Part shown: piece after piece, positions 41,552 through 51,154 of the stretch
Layout: every line of letters begins with the position of its first letter
Numbering within the stretch: position 1 is the first letter of the stretch
Assembly: GCF_039540575.1 (NCBI RefSeq)
Contig: NZ_BAABFC010000014.1
Span: 124,001 to 188,000 of the forward strand
Source: Pseudaeromonas paramecii
GTDB lineage: Bacteria; Pseudomonadota; Gammaproteobacteria; Enterobacterales; Aeromonadaceae
Direction of reading: 5' to 3'
Length of the DNA: 64,000 nt
Notes under the pieces: generated by a model
Database searches by the model: none
What the model was told of the DNA's origin: nothing
What the model saw: the letters and a program-made list of their open reading frames with translations, nothing else
Position numbers and translations under genes: made by a program

Positions 41552-43948
41552 ATGGCCACATTGAAGCACAAACTCCTGTGGCGGTTGTTGCCTGGCCTGT
41601 TATTGCCCTTGCTGGCCTTGGGCTACCTGACCTGGCAACTGACCGACGCCCTGACCCTGTCGCAGAGCCAACAACAACAGAGCCTGCTGGCCGCCACCGT
41701 GCGACAGCAACTGTTCAGCGAGTTGGAACACAACCAACGACTGCTGCAACAACTGGCCGACAGCGAGGAACTTCAAGACCTGTTATCCGCGCCAGAAGGC
41801 ACATTTCGGCGCTCACAACTGCAGACAGAGGTGAAACGTCGCTTCACCAACCTGCTGCTGCACGATGAGCATCTGCGCGGGTTGGCGCTGTTTGATCAGC
41901 AGAACCGTCCCTGGCTGTATCTGACGCAGAGCACTCGGCCGGGCCAGTCCGATCCGAACCATCTCCGTATGCTCAACCGGATGCACAGCCTAACGCCACC
42001 CGACTCGCTCCAGGGCCTCTTCTATGATGAGCAGGATGGCCGCTATGTCATCAAGCAGGCCTGGCCACTCAATGGTGGCGCCCCCGGCGAGCCTAGCCCC
42101 GGCACCCTGATCCTCACCTTCGACCTGCAAGGGCTGATGCTGCGACCGGAGAACCTGCCCTCCGGCGCCGGCTATGCCCTGCTGTTGGGGCCGGATGATC
42201 ATCGCGTCGCCGGGGAACTGCCCCCCGGCTGGACGGCGCAGCAAATCCGCCAACAAACACCATTGGGCTATCAGCGGCAGATCACGGCCATCGGCATGGG
42301 GCTGCAGCTGTTGAGCCTGACCCCCTATCCAGAGCTGGCCCCCCAGACCCAGAAGCTGCGCCTGTTCACCCTGCTCTGGCTGGGCATCAGCGTACTGGCC
42401 CTGGCAGTGCTGCTCTCCTGGACCCTCAAGCGTCAGGTATTGCAGCCCATTGAGACCTTGCGACGATTAATGCAGCAGGTGATGGCCCAGCAGACCCACC
42501 ACATTCCCCAGATCAAGGCCCGTGACGAGCTGGGCGAGCTCCACAACCACTTCGCCAGCATGCTCGCCCGGCTGGAAACCTCCCAGCTGGAGTTGGAGCA
42601 GTCCGCCTTTTTGGATCCCCTGACCGGCATGGGCAATCGCGCCGCGCTGGCGCGCCACCTGCATGGCCTCACCAGTCAGGGCAAGGGGTTTGTGCTCACC
42701 CAATTCAAGCTGCTGCAGTTAAGTGCCATCAACCGGACCTTCGGTAACCGGGTCGGTGACGAAGCCTTACAGCTGTTCGGTCAGCTGCTGACCGAGACAC
42801 TGCGTCACCACGCCGGAGAGGAGGTCGCCCGACACGCCATGGCCAGGGTCGGGTCGGACGAGTTTGCCTTTACCCTCACCGAACAACAGGCCCCGCAGCC
42901 CGCCATGCTGGCCACCAGCCTGTGCGAGCAGCTGGCGGAACGCCTAAAACTGCCGGTCAATCTGGGCAGCTACGAGCTCTATCTGCGGTTTAGTGCCGGC
43001 ATCGTCAGCTACCCCTTGGTGGCGGACAATGTGGAGGAGTTGATGCAGGCCGCCAGCCAGGCCCGCCACGATGCGCAGCGCCGGCATGGCAGCCACTGGC
43101 TGCAACTGGATGGCGCCACCGCCGCGCGCTTGCGGGAAGATAAGTGGCTGGAGGCCGAACTGGGCTTTGCCATCGCCATGCGCCAGCTCTATGTGGTGTT
43201 CCAGCCCCAGTATGATCTGCAGGCACAGCGCATCTGCGGTGCCGAGTTGCTGTTGCGCTGGCAGCACCCCGAATTGGGCCTGGTGCCGCCAGATCGCTTC
43301 ATCGCCATCGCCGAACACTCGGGGCAAATCCTGGACATAGATCTCTGGGTGCTGGAACAGGCCTGTCTGTTTCTGGCCCGCCTGGCGCAGGCCGGATTTA
43401 AGGAGTTCCGCCTGGCCATCAACGCCTCCGCCACCGAACTGTCCAACCCCCACTATCCGCGTCAGGTGGACTTGATGCTCAAGCGCCATCATCTGCCGCC
43501 GGAGCGCATCGGCATCGAGATCACCGAGACCGCCCTGGTTGAGCTGGATGATGTGGCCCGCAGCATGGTGCGCACCCTCAAACAGATAGGCGTAGAGATA
43601 GCCCTGGATGACTTTGGCACCGGCTACGCCTCCCTGAGCCATCTCACGGCCCTGCCCCTGGATACCCTCAAGATTGATCGCAGCTATACGGTGCAGCTGG
43701 AGAGCAATCCCAAGCTGGTGGACTCCATCTTGCAGCTGGCCGAAGCCTTCAATCTGTCGGTGGTGGCCGAAGGGGTGGAGACGCCGCAGCAGCTGCGACT
43801 CTTGCAGGAGAAGGGCTGCGACATGGCCCAGGGCTATCTGCTAGCCCGGCCCATGCGTGAAGAGCAGCTGCTGGTGCTGCTGGAGCAGGAAAACAAGGTG
43901 GTGCCCATCGGCAGTACCGGGCAACACTCGCCCGGCCACCGCCATTAG
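41552..43948 (+). CDS. Membrane GGDEF-EAL protein, probable c-di-GMP phosphodiesterase
   Basis: 798 residues. Two helices (about 10-30 and 270-292) enclose a periplasmic sensor; a HAMP-type linker (about 293-345) leads to a GGDEF-like domain (about 350-510) with a GSDEF in place of GGDEF, and then an EAL domain (about 530-785). The EAL residues look intact: ELL signature (GAELLLRWQHPE), AINASATEL, IEITETAL, DDFGTGYASL, LKIDRSY, AEGVET and AQGYLLARP. The second half is therefore expected to hydrolyse c-di-GMP, with the first half regulatory or weakly active. Its stop overlaps that of the convergent DUF465 gene by 4 bp. Confidence 0.9.
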   Translation: MATLKHKLLWRLLPGLLLPLLALGYLTWQLTDALTLSQSQQQQSLLAATVRQQLFSELEHNQRLLQQLADSEELQDLLSAPEGTFRRSQLQTEVKRRFTNLLLHDEHLRGLALFDQQNRPWLYLTQSTRPGQSDPNHLRMLNRMHSLTPPDSLQGLFYDEQDGRYVIKQAWPLNGGAPGEPSPGTLILTFDLQGLMLRPENLPSGAGYALLLGPDDHRVAGELPPGWTAQQIRQQTPLGYQRQITAIGMGLQLLSLTPYPELAPQTQKLRLFTLLWLGISVLALAVLLSWTLKRQVLQPIETLRRLMQQVMAQQTHHIPQIKARDELGELHNHFASMLARLETSQLELEQSAFLDPLTGMGNRAALARHLHGLTSQGKGFVLTQFKLLQLSAINRTFGNRVGDEALQLFGQLLTETLRHHAGEEVARHAMARVGSDEFAFTLTEQQAPQPAMLATSLCEQLAERLKLPVNLGSYELYLRFSAGIVSYPLVADNVEELMQAASQARHDAQRRHGSHWLQLDGATAARLREDKWLEAELGFAIAMRQLYVVFQPQYDLQAQRICGAELLLRWQHPELGLVPPDRFIAIAEHSGQILDIDLWVLEQACLFLARLAQAGFKEFRLAINASATELSNPHYPRQVDLMLKRHHLPPERIGIEITETALVELDDVARSMVRTLKQIGVEIALDDFGTGYASLSHLTALPLDTLKIDRSYTVQLESNPKLVDSILQLAEAFNLSVVAEGVETPQQLRLLQEKGCDMAQGYLLARPMREEQLLVLLEQENKVVPIGSTGQHSPGHRH

Positions 43949-44181
43949 TATTCCAGCAGACGCTGGTAGATAGAGTCCTTGAGTAGCAGGCGCTGCTTCT
44001 TGAGGGAGTCGAAATACCCATCCCCCACCGGGATGGCGCGGGAAGCCAACCCCTGGATGCGGTGATCCAGACTGTGGTATTCGCGAATGACCTGGGCAAA
44101 CTCCGGATCGCTGGACTTCAGATCCTCCAGTTTATCGGCAAACTCAGGGAACTCGTGTTGCAGACTATGGTGCAGGCTCAT
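43945..44181 (-). CDS. Small DUF465 (YdcH-like) protein
   Basis: 78 residues. The helical pattern EFAQVIREYHSLDHRIQ followed by LKKQRLLLKDSIYQRL is the DUF465 hallmark (two helices ending in KKxRLxLKDxI). Function unknown in the family. It follows dusA by 53 bp on the same strand. Confidence 0.88.
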   Translation of the reverse strand: MSLHHSLQHEFPEFADKLEDLKSSDPEFAQVIREYHSLDHRIQGLASRAIPVGDGYFDSLKKQRLLLKDSIYQRLLEY

Positions 44182-44234
44182 ATCGACCCATCCTGGTCAG
44201 AAAACCATCACCACTAGACTATAACCCGGGGACG

Positions 44235-45287
44235 CTAGTCTGCCTGCTCGGCTGGATCACATTCCGTCACCTGCGCCATGGCCGCCAGCAACACTTCGAC
44301 CCCAGCCCCACGGCGGCAGGCATGCTCACTCAGATAACGCCGCCAGGCCCGGGCCCCCGGGATGCCCTGGTACAGTCCCAGCATGTGGCGGGTGACATGG
44401 GCCAGCTGATTGCCCTTGGCCAACTCGGCTTCTATGTAGGGCACCATGGCCTCCACCACCTGATGCCGGCTGAGGATGGGGGCCGTATCGCCAAACAGGG
44501 TGTTGTCTACCTGCGCCAACAGGTAGGGATTCTGATACGCCTCCCGCCCCAGCATGACCCCATCCAGATGTTGCAGATGCACCTGTGCCTCGGCCAGGCT
44601 GTTGATGCCGCCGTTGATGGCCAGGGTCAGCTGTGGGAAGTCCTGCTTCAGACGATAGACCCGCGGATAATCCAGCGGCGGTATCTCACGGTTCTCCTTG
44701 GGGCTCAAGCCATTGAGCCAGGCCTTGCGAGCATGGACGATAAAGGTATCGCAGCCGGCAGCGGCGACGGTTTGAATAAACTGGCAGAGAAACTCATAGG
44801 AGTCCTGCTCATCGATGCCGATGCGGGTCTTGACCGTCACCGGGATCGCGACCGCCTCGCGCATCGCCGCCACACAGCGCGCCACCAGCTCCGCCTCGCC
44901 CATCAGGCAAGCACCGAAGCGACCGTTCTGCACCCGATCCGACGGACAGCCGACGTTGAGGTTCACCTCGTCGTAGCCACGCGCCTCGGCCAGCCTGGCA
45001 CAGGCGGCCAGGGCCTGGGGATCGCTGCCGCCCAGCTGCAGGGAGAGCGGATGCTCGGCCACATCAAACCCCAGGTAGTCACCCTTGCCGTTCAGTATGG
45101 CGCCTGTGGTCACCATCTCGGTATAGAGCAAGGCGTGCCGGGTCATCAGCCGATGGAAGTAACGGCAATGGCGATCCGTCCAATCCAGCATGGGGGCCAC
45201 CGAGAATGTCTGGCGGTGGACAGGCTTGCCAGAGATGGCCTCAGTGCCTGATTTAACGGGGTTTTCACTGATTTTTTTCTGAGTCAT
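44235..45287 (-). CDS. dusA: tRNA-dihydrouridine synthase A
   Basis: About 350 residues from ATG 45287; ATG 45329, with GGAG eight bases upstream, is an alternative that adds 14 residues. An FMN enzyme that modifies uridines 20/20a of tRNA. SVAPMLDWTDRHCRYF, NLNVGCPSDRVQNG (catalytic Cys), KTRIGID, VHARKAWLNGLSPKENR and the C-terminal GIPGARAWRRYLSE match E. coli DusA well. Only the first 27 or so residues differ, which is where dusA-targeting mobile elements recombine. A broken integrase gene lies immediately beyond its 5' end. Confidence 0.95.
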   Translation of the reverse strand: MTQKKISENPVKSGTEAISGKPVHRQTFSVAPMLDWTDRHCRYFHRLMTRHALLYTEMVTTGAILNGKGDYLGFDVAEHPLSLQLGGSDPQALAACARLAEARGYDEVNLNVGCPSDRVQNGRFGACLMGEAELVARCVAAMREAVAIPVTVKTRIGIDEQDSYEFLCQFIQTVAAAGCDTFIVHARKAWLNGLSPKENREIPPLDYPRVYRLKQDFPQLTLAINGGINSLAEAQVHLQHLDGVMLGREAYQNPYLLAQVDNTLFGDTAPILSRHQVVEAMVPYIEAELAKGNQLAHVTRHMLGLYQGIPGARAWRRYLSEHACRRGAGVEVLLAAMAQVTECDPAEQAD

Positions 45288-45375
45288 TTGCGGGTGTTTC
45301 CAGACATTTGTTGATTGCACCTGCCCCATGTCTACCACTCCATTTCATGGGACAGGCGAACTCCACGAGGTATCT

Positions 45376-45565
45376 ATGGCCGGCTACACGAAAGAAAAAC
45401 GTAAGACCAGCAAAGGCGAGTCACGCTATCGCTGTACCGTCAGGGAACATAAAGGCGAAGAGGTAGTATACCGGTAATCCTGTACCTTTGGCAGGCAGTC
45501 CGACTGCCAAGAGTTGGGGCATGCAGATGGTAGCAATGATCGAGCGAGATGGCCTGCCTGGCAAG
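45376..45565 (+). pseudogene. Remnant of a phage-type integrase N-terminus beside dusA
   Basis: ATG 45376 with GAGG five bases upstream opens a frame reading MAGYTKEKRKTSKG, then RYRCTVREHKGEEVVYR, and stops at TAA 45475-45477. In the same frame the translation goes on SCTFGRQSDCQ; after one extra base near 45511 it continues in the next frame as SWGMQMVAMIERDGLPG. Put together this matches the N-terminal arm-binding domain of tyrosine recombinases (RYR..V...G..VYRES.TFG......W........E..G.P). One nonsense change (Glu to stop) and one +1 frameshift are needed, and the core and catalytic domains are absent. Confidence 0.7.
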
Positions 45566-45684
45566 ACACAGGAGAACCACCAGCGGCAGGGGGGCAACAA
45601 AGTCCATGCCCGTCAGGGCGCAACGGACAAACCGAGATCCACCCGCCAACGTCAAACAAGCCAACCAAAGCCACCCCACACTAC

Positions 45685-45706
45685 CCCTCCCCTTGCCAGG
45701 GGAGGG
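45685..45706. repeat. 9-bp inverted repeat
   Basis: CCCTCCCCT (45685-45693), loop TGCC, AGGGGAGGG (45698-45706). No T-run follows, so it is not a normal terminator. It may be a copy of a dispersed palindromic repeat. Confidence 0.7.
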
Positions 45707-45927
45707 AATCCCGGCAGCCCGTGTAATACCCATGGGAATTCAACCCCAAGGCCCAATCAAACCACCGGGCGCCCTTGGCCGGGCCGAGTGGCGGGCGGTG
45801 TGCAGGGGATGGCCCGCAGGGAGGTGGGCTGAGCCAGCGCCGGTCCAGGGATGGGCCGTCACTGGCGGCCCCGGAGCAACGACCAGAGCGAGGGGCTGTC
45901 CCGACCATGGGCAAAAGGCCCAGGATT

Positions 45928-45955
45928 GCAAAGGGGCGGGCTAGCGCCCCTTTGC
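45928..45955. repeat. 11-bp perfect inverted repeat
   Basis: GCAAAGGGGCG (45928-45938), loop GGCTAG, CGCCCCTTTGC (45945-45955). No T-run on either side. Confidence 0.75.
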
Positions 45956-46032
45956 CCGCCCCCGCCCAGCGGCGTTAGGCAGAACGCCAGTGCCCCAAAG
46001 GGCGGAACCTCCCCCACCAAACCAAAACCACC

Positions 46033-46062
46033 AAAAACAAAGGGCCGTCTCTCGACGGCCCT
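46033..46062 (-). terminator. Intrinsic terminator after prfC
   Basis: On the minus strand AGGGCCGTC, loop GAGA, GACGGCCCT, then TTGTTTTT. It lies 48 bp after the prfC stop. Confidence 0.85.
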
Positions 46063-46109
46063 CATTCATCCCGACAGGCTGCGCCCAACCGGCACAGCAC
46101 AAGCGAAGC

Positions 46110-47693
<1,584 letters not shown>

Positions 47694-47784
47694 GAAAAGG
47701 TCCCGTGATGACGCAAAACTCGAGAAAGTGGCCGCGGATTATAAACCAAGGGCAGTTTTTGCCCAAACAAATGCGAACCTGCGC

Positions 47785-47814
47785 CTGCCAAGCGGCTGGG
47801 GACTGGGGTAGAAT
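47785..47814 (+). promoter_or_regulatory. Candidate promoter of the SDR gene
   Basis: CTGCCA (47785-47790), 18 bases, TAGAAT (47809-47814). The SDR ATG is 47 bases downstream. Confidence 0.35.
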
Positions 47815-47860
47815 GAGCCCCCTTCATTCTACTGGTCTGACCAAATTGCGAGGCTCCGGC

Positions 47861-48655
47861 ATGTCCCCCTCCGACTCCCGCGCCCCCCTGGCCCTGATCA
47901 CCGGCGCCTCCGGTGGCATCGGCGAAGCCCTGGCTTGGTGCCACGCCCGGGCCGGCGGCGATCTGCTGCTGGTGGCCCGCTCGGCGGACAAGCTGGCCCG
48001 GTTGCAACAGGCCCTGCAACAGACCTGCGGGGTGCGGGTCTGGATACTGCCACTGGACTTGAGCCAGCCGACGGCGGCCGCGCAACTGGCGGACCATTGC
48101 CGGCAACAGTCCCTGACGGTGGACTACCTCATCAACAACGCCGGGGTGGGCGGCCACGGCCTGTTCCACGAGCAGGATCCGGCCCGCCAGGAGGCGATGC
48201 TGCAGCTGAACCTGATGACCCTCACCCGGCTGACCCGGCTGCTGCTGCCGGCCATGGTGGCCCGCGGCCACGGGCGCATTCTCAATGTTGCCTCCACCGC
48301 CGCCTTCCTGCCGGGCCCCTGGCAGGCGGTCTACTTCGCCAGCAAGGCCTACGTCTGCTCGCTGAGCCAGGCCCTGGCGGCGGAGCTGGCGCCCTGCGGC
48401 ATCACGGTCACCGCCCTGTGTCCCGGTGCGGTGGCCACCGGCTTCGTGGCCGCGGGGGATCTGCAGGGGGTGGACTTTTGGCGTGGCGCCCCGGGCGCCG
48501 AGTCGGTGGCCCGCTGTGGCTATGCCGCTATGCTGGCGGGCAAGCTGGTGGCCTTCAACGACTGGCGGCTGCGTCTGCTGATCGACGGCCTGCTGCCCTG
48601 GCTGCCCCGACGCTGGGTGCTGACCATCGCCTATCGGCTGATGCAAAAACAGTGA
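47861..48655 (+). CDS. Short-chain dehydrogenase/reductase
   Basis: 264 residues from ATG 47861 (GAGG seven bases upstream). A Rossmann-fold oxidoreductase: LITGASGGIGEALA (cofactor loop), ARSADKL (suggesting NADP preference), LINNAGVGG, NVASTAA with the catalytic Ser and YFASK with Tyr and Lys. The substrate cannot be told from sequence. Single gene or loosely linked with the efflux operon that starts 103 bp downstream. Confidence 0.88.
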   Translation: MSPSDSRAPLALITGASGGIGEALAWCHARAGGDLLLVARSADKLARLQQALQQTCGVRVWILPLDLSQPTAAAQLADHCRQQSLTVDYLINNAGVGGHGLFHEQDPARQEAMLQLNLMTLTRLTRLLLPAMVARGHGRILNVASTAAFLPGPWQAVYFASKAYVCSLSQALAAELAPCGITVTALCPGAVATGFVAAGDLQGVDFWRGAPGAESVARCGYAAMLAGKLVAFNDWRLRLLIDGLLPWLPRRWVLTIAYRLMQKQ

Positions 48656-48758
48656 TCTGGCCCGCCGCTGCCGTGCTGGGAGGGCCGAGCCGTGAATAGT
48701 ACAATTGCTCTCATTTTTCCCGGTCTCGATGAGATCGGCCGATCAGGATGGATTCGAG

Positions 48759-50174
48759 ATGGCGTTACACATCCGGGGGCGGCGTGCCCTCCTGCTGCTG
48801 CTGTGCGGCCCAGCCCTAGCACTGGCCCAGCCGCTGGATTTTGACCGTGCCTGGCAGCAGGTGCTGAGCCAGAACCCCGGCCTCAAGGCCGAGCAGGGCG
48901 GCATCACCAAGGCCGAACAGCTGGCGGATGCCGCCCGGGCCCTCTACCTGCCGGACATCAGCGTCAGTGGCCAGGCCACCCACATGGCCAAGCCCATCGA
49001 GCTGGACCTGGCGGATCTCAACCCCATGGCGCAGCTGTCGCAGGACGCCACCCTGGGCCCGCTGCTGGGCCAGCTGCTGGCCGGCATCGGCGGCAGCAGC
49101 GCCCTGGTGACCCCCTTCACCAAGCAGGATCTGGTGACCAGCTCCATTCAGGCCATGTGGCCCCTGTACGCCGGCGGCCGCATCGATGCCGCCCAGACCA
49201 TACGCGCCGCCCAGGTGGACGAGGCCCGCCAGCAGTATGCCTTGAAGCAGATGGCGGCGTTCGAGACCCTGGCCCAGCGCTACTTCGGCGTCCAGCTAGC
49301 CCAGCAGCTGCTGGCCACCCGTCAGGCCCAGCAGGATCTGCTGGCCCATCACCTGACCCAGGCCAATCAGCTGGCCAAGCAGGGGCAGATCGCCGAGGTG
49401 GAGCGCCTGTCCGCCGAGTCTGCCCTGGCCAACGCCCAGATCCAGACCGATCAGGCCCGCCGCCAGACGGAGATCGCCCAGCTGGCATTGGCCAGCCTGC
49501 TGGGGGAGACGGGGCAGCCCCAGCCCAGCCTGCCGCTGTTTATCAACCGGCAATTGCCGCAGCAGGTTCAGCTGCTGGGCGACACCCTGGCCCATCACCC
49601 CGGCCTGCAACTGCTGGATGCCAAGGCCCGCCAGGCCGAGGGGCTGGCGACGGTGGAGTCGGGCAAGCGGCTGCCGGAGGTATTCCTGTACGGCAACTAC
49701 CAGCTGTATGAACAGGACACGCTGGCGGCCAAGATAGCGCCGGACTGGCTGGTGGGCGTGGGGGTCAAGGTGCCCCTGGTGAGCCGCGAGGGCCACAGCG
49801 ACACCCTGGCCGCCGCCGCCACCACCCGGCTGCAGGTGCGGGATATGCTGGCCCAGCTGAGGCAGGATCTGAGCCTGCTGGTGCAGCAGAGCTGGCGGGA
49901 GGCCGATCAGGCGCGCCAGGAGTATGAGTCCAGCGCCCACACCCTCGAGCTGGCCCAGGCCAACCTCAAGCTGCGCCAGAGCGCCTTTACCCAGGGGCTG
50001 GGCACCTCGCTGGATGTGCAGGAGGCCCAGACCCGATTGCTGGGGGTGCAGACCCAGCGCCAGGCCGCCGCCTACCGTTATGACATCGCCCTTGCCCGCC
50101 TGCTGGCGCTGGCCGGCCGGGCCGCCGAATTCAGCCAATACCCGCAACACGCCGACGTGGAGTTTCAATCATGA
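48759..50174 (+). CDS. TolC-family outer-membrane efflux protein
   Basis: 471 residues from ATG 48759. A signal peptide (about 1-23, ending ALAQP) precedes two outer-membrane-efflux repeats with long coiled helices (for example QAEGLATVESGKRLPEVFLYGNYQLY and FTQGLGTSLDVQEAQTRLLG). It would form the trimeric outer-membrane duct. Its stop overlaps the start of the HlyD-type gene (ATGA), opening a four-gene operon with two ABC-2 permeases. Confidence 0.9.
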   Translation: MALHIRGRRALLLLLCGPALALAQPLDFDRAWQQVLSQNPGLKAEQGGITKAEQLADAARALYLPDISVSGQATHMAKPIELDLADLNPMAQLSQDATLGPLLGQLLAGIGGSSALVTPFTKQDLVTSSIQAMWPLYAGGRIDAAQTIRAAQVDEARQQYALKQMAAFETLAQRYFGVQLAQQLLATRQAQQDLLAHHLTQANQLAKQGQIAEVERLSAESALANAQIQTDQARRQTEIAQLALASLLGETGQPQPSLPLFINRQLPQQVQLLGDTLAHHPGLQLLDAKARQAEGLATVESGKRLPEVFLYGNYQLYEQDTLAAKIAPDWLVGVGVKVPLVSREGHSDTLAAAATTRLQVRDMLAQLRQDLSLLVQQSWREADQARQEYESSAHTLELAQANLKLRQSAFTQGLGTSLDVQEAQTRLLGVQTQRQAAAYRYDIALARLLALAGRAAEFSQYPQHADVEFQS

Positions 50175-51154
50175 GTGCCCTGTCCCGCCGCCTGCCCCTG
50201 CTTGCCCTGCTGCCCATCGCCGCCCTGGCGGGGGCCACCTGGTGGGCCACCCGCCCCGCCCCCGTGCGCCTGCAGGGACAGATAGAGGCGCAAAGCTACA
50301 GCGTGGCCTCCAAGATCCCCGGCCGCATCGACCGCGTGTTGGTCAAGAAGGGCGACCCGCTCCAGCAGGGGGATCTGGTATTCCGCCTGACGAGTCCCGA
50401 GCTGGATGCCAAGATGCAGCAGGCCCAGGCCGGTGAGGCCGCCGCCAGCGCCCTGGCCCGCAATGTGGAGCTGGGCGCCCGGGAGCAGCAGGTGCTGGCC
50501 GCCAAGGATCAGTGGCGCCGGGCCCAGGCCGCCGCGGATCTGCACCAGACCACCTACCAGCGACTGGATGCCCTGTTTAAGGAAGGGGTGCTGGCGGAGC
50601 AGAAGCGCGACGAGGCCCTGACCCAGTGGCGCACCAGCCAGCTGGCCGCCGATGCCGCCCAGCAGCAATACCTGCTGGCCCAGGAAGGAGCGCGGGAGGA
50701 GCAGAAACAGGCGGCCCGGGAGCAGGCCAAGCGGGCGGCGGGGGCCGTGGCCGAGGTGGCCGCCTACCAGGCGGAGACCGAGGTGCGCAGCCCCGCCAGC
50801 GGTGAGGTGAGCCAGGTGCTGTTGCAACCGGGGGAGCTGGCGCCCCAGGGCTTCCCCGTGGTCACCCTGCTGGACATGCACGACGCCTGGCTGCGGCTGC
50901 AGGTGCGCGAAGACAGGCTCAAGCACTTCCCCATGGGGCGGGAGTTCGAGGTCCGGCTGCCGGCCATCGACGACCAGCCCCACCGCTTCAGGGTCAGCCA
51001 CATCGCCGTGATGGGGGAGTACGCCACCTGGCGGGCCACCGACAGCGGCAGCGGGTTTGACATGCGCAGCTTCGAGGTGGAGGCCAGGCCCCTGGAGGCC
51101 GACCTGCCCCTGCGGGTGGGCATGAGCGGCCTGGTGAGCCTGGATGCCGACTAA
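50171..51154 (+). CDS. HlyD/AcrA-type periplasmic adaptor (membrane fusion protein)
   Basis: 327 residues. One N-terminal membrane helix (about 8-25), a lipoyl half (VRLQGQIEAQSYSVASKIPGRI, KKGDPLQQGDLVF), an Ala/Gln-rich coiled hairpin (about 75-190) and the second lipoyl half EVRSPASGEVSQVLLQPGE. It bridges the inner-membrane permeases and the TolC-type duct. Overlaps both neighbours (4 bp with the TolC gene, 11 bp with the first permease). Confidence 0.92.
   Translation: MSALSRRLPLLALLPIAALAGATWWATRPAPVRLQGQIEAQSYSVASKIPGRIDRVLVKKGDPLQQGDLVFRLTSPELDAKMQQAQAGEAAASALARNVELGAREQQVLAAKDQWRRAQAAADLHQTTYQRLDALFKEGVLAEQKRDEALTQWRTSQLAADAAQQQYLLAQEGAREEQKQAAREQAKRAAGAVAEVAAYQAETEVRSPASGEVSQVLLQPGELAPQGFPVVTLLDMHDAWLRLQVREDRLKHFPMGREFEVRLPAIDDQPHRFRVSHIAVMGEYATWRATDSGSGFDMRSFEVEARPLEADLPLRVGMSGLVSLDAD

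Larger units (their letters stand above)
45566..46032. other. Gene-free GC-rich stretch after the integrase remnant
   Basis: About 470 bp without a supported gene; ORFs here lack ribosome sites and family resemblance. It contains two strong inverted repeats (45685-45706 and 45928-45955). Likely leftover of the mobile element or of its excision, before the prfC terminator. Confidence 0.5.

Noticed and set aside
45488..45978. Several ORFs of 60 to 130 codons after the integrase remnant.
   Set aside because: They overlap in all frames, lack ribosome sites and change character beyond the integrase-like start; no protein family could be recognised.
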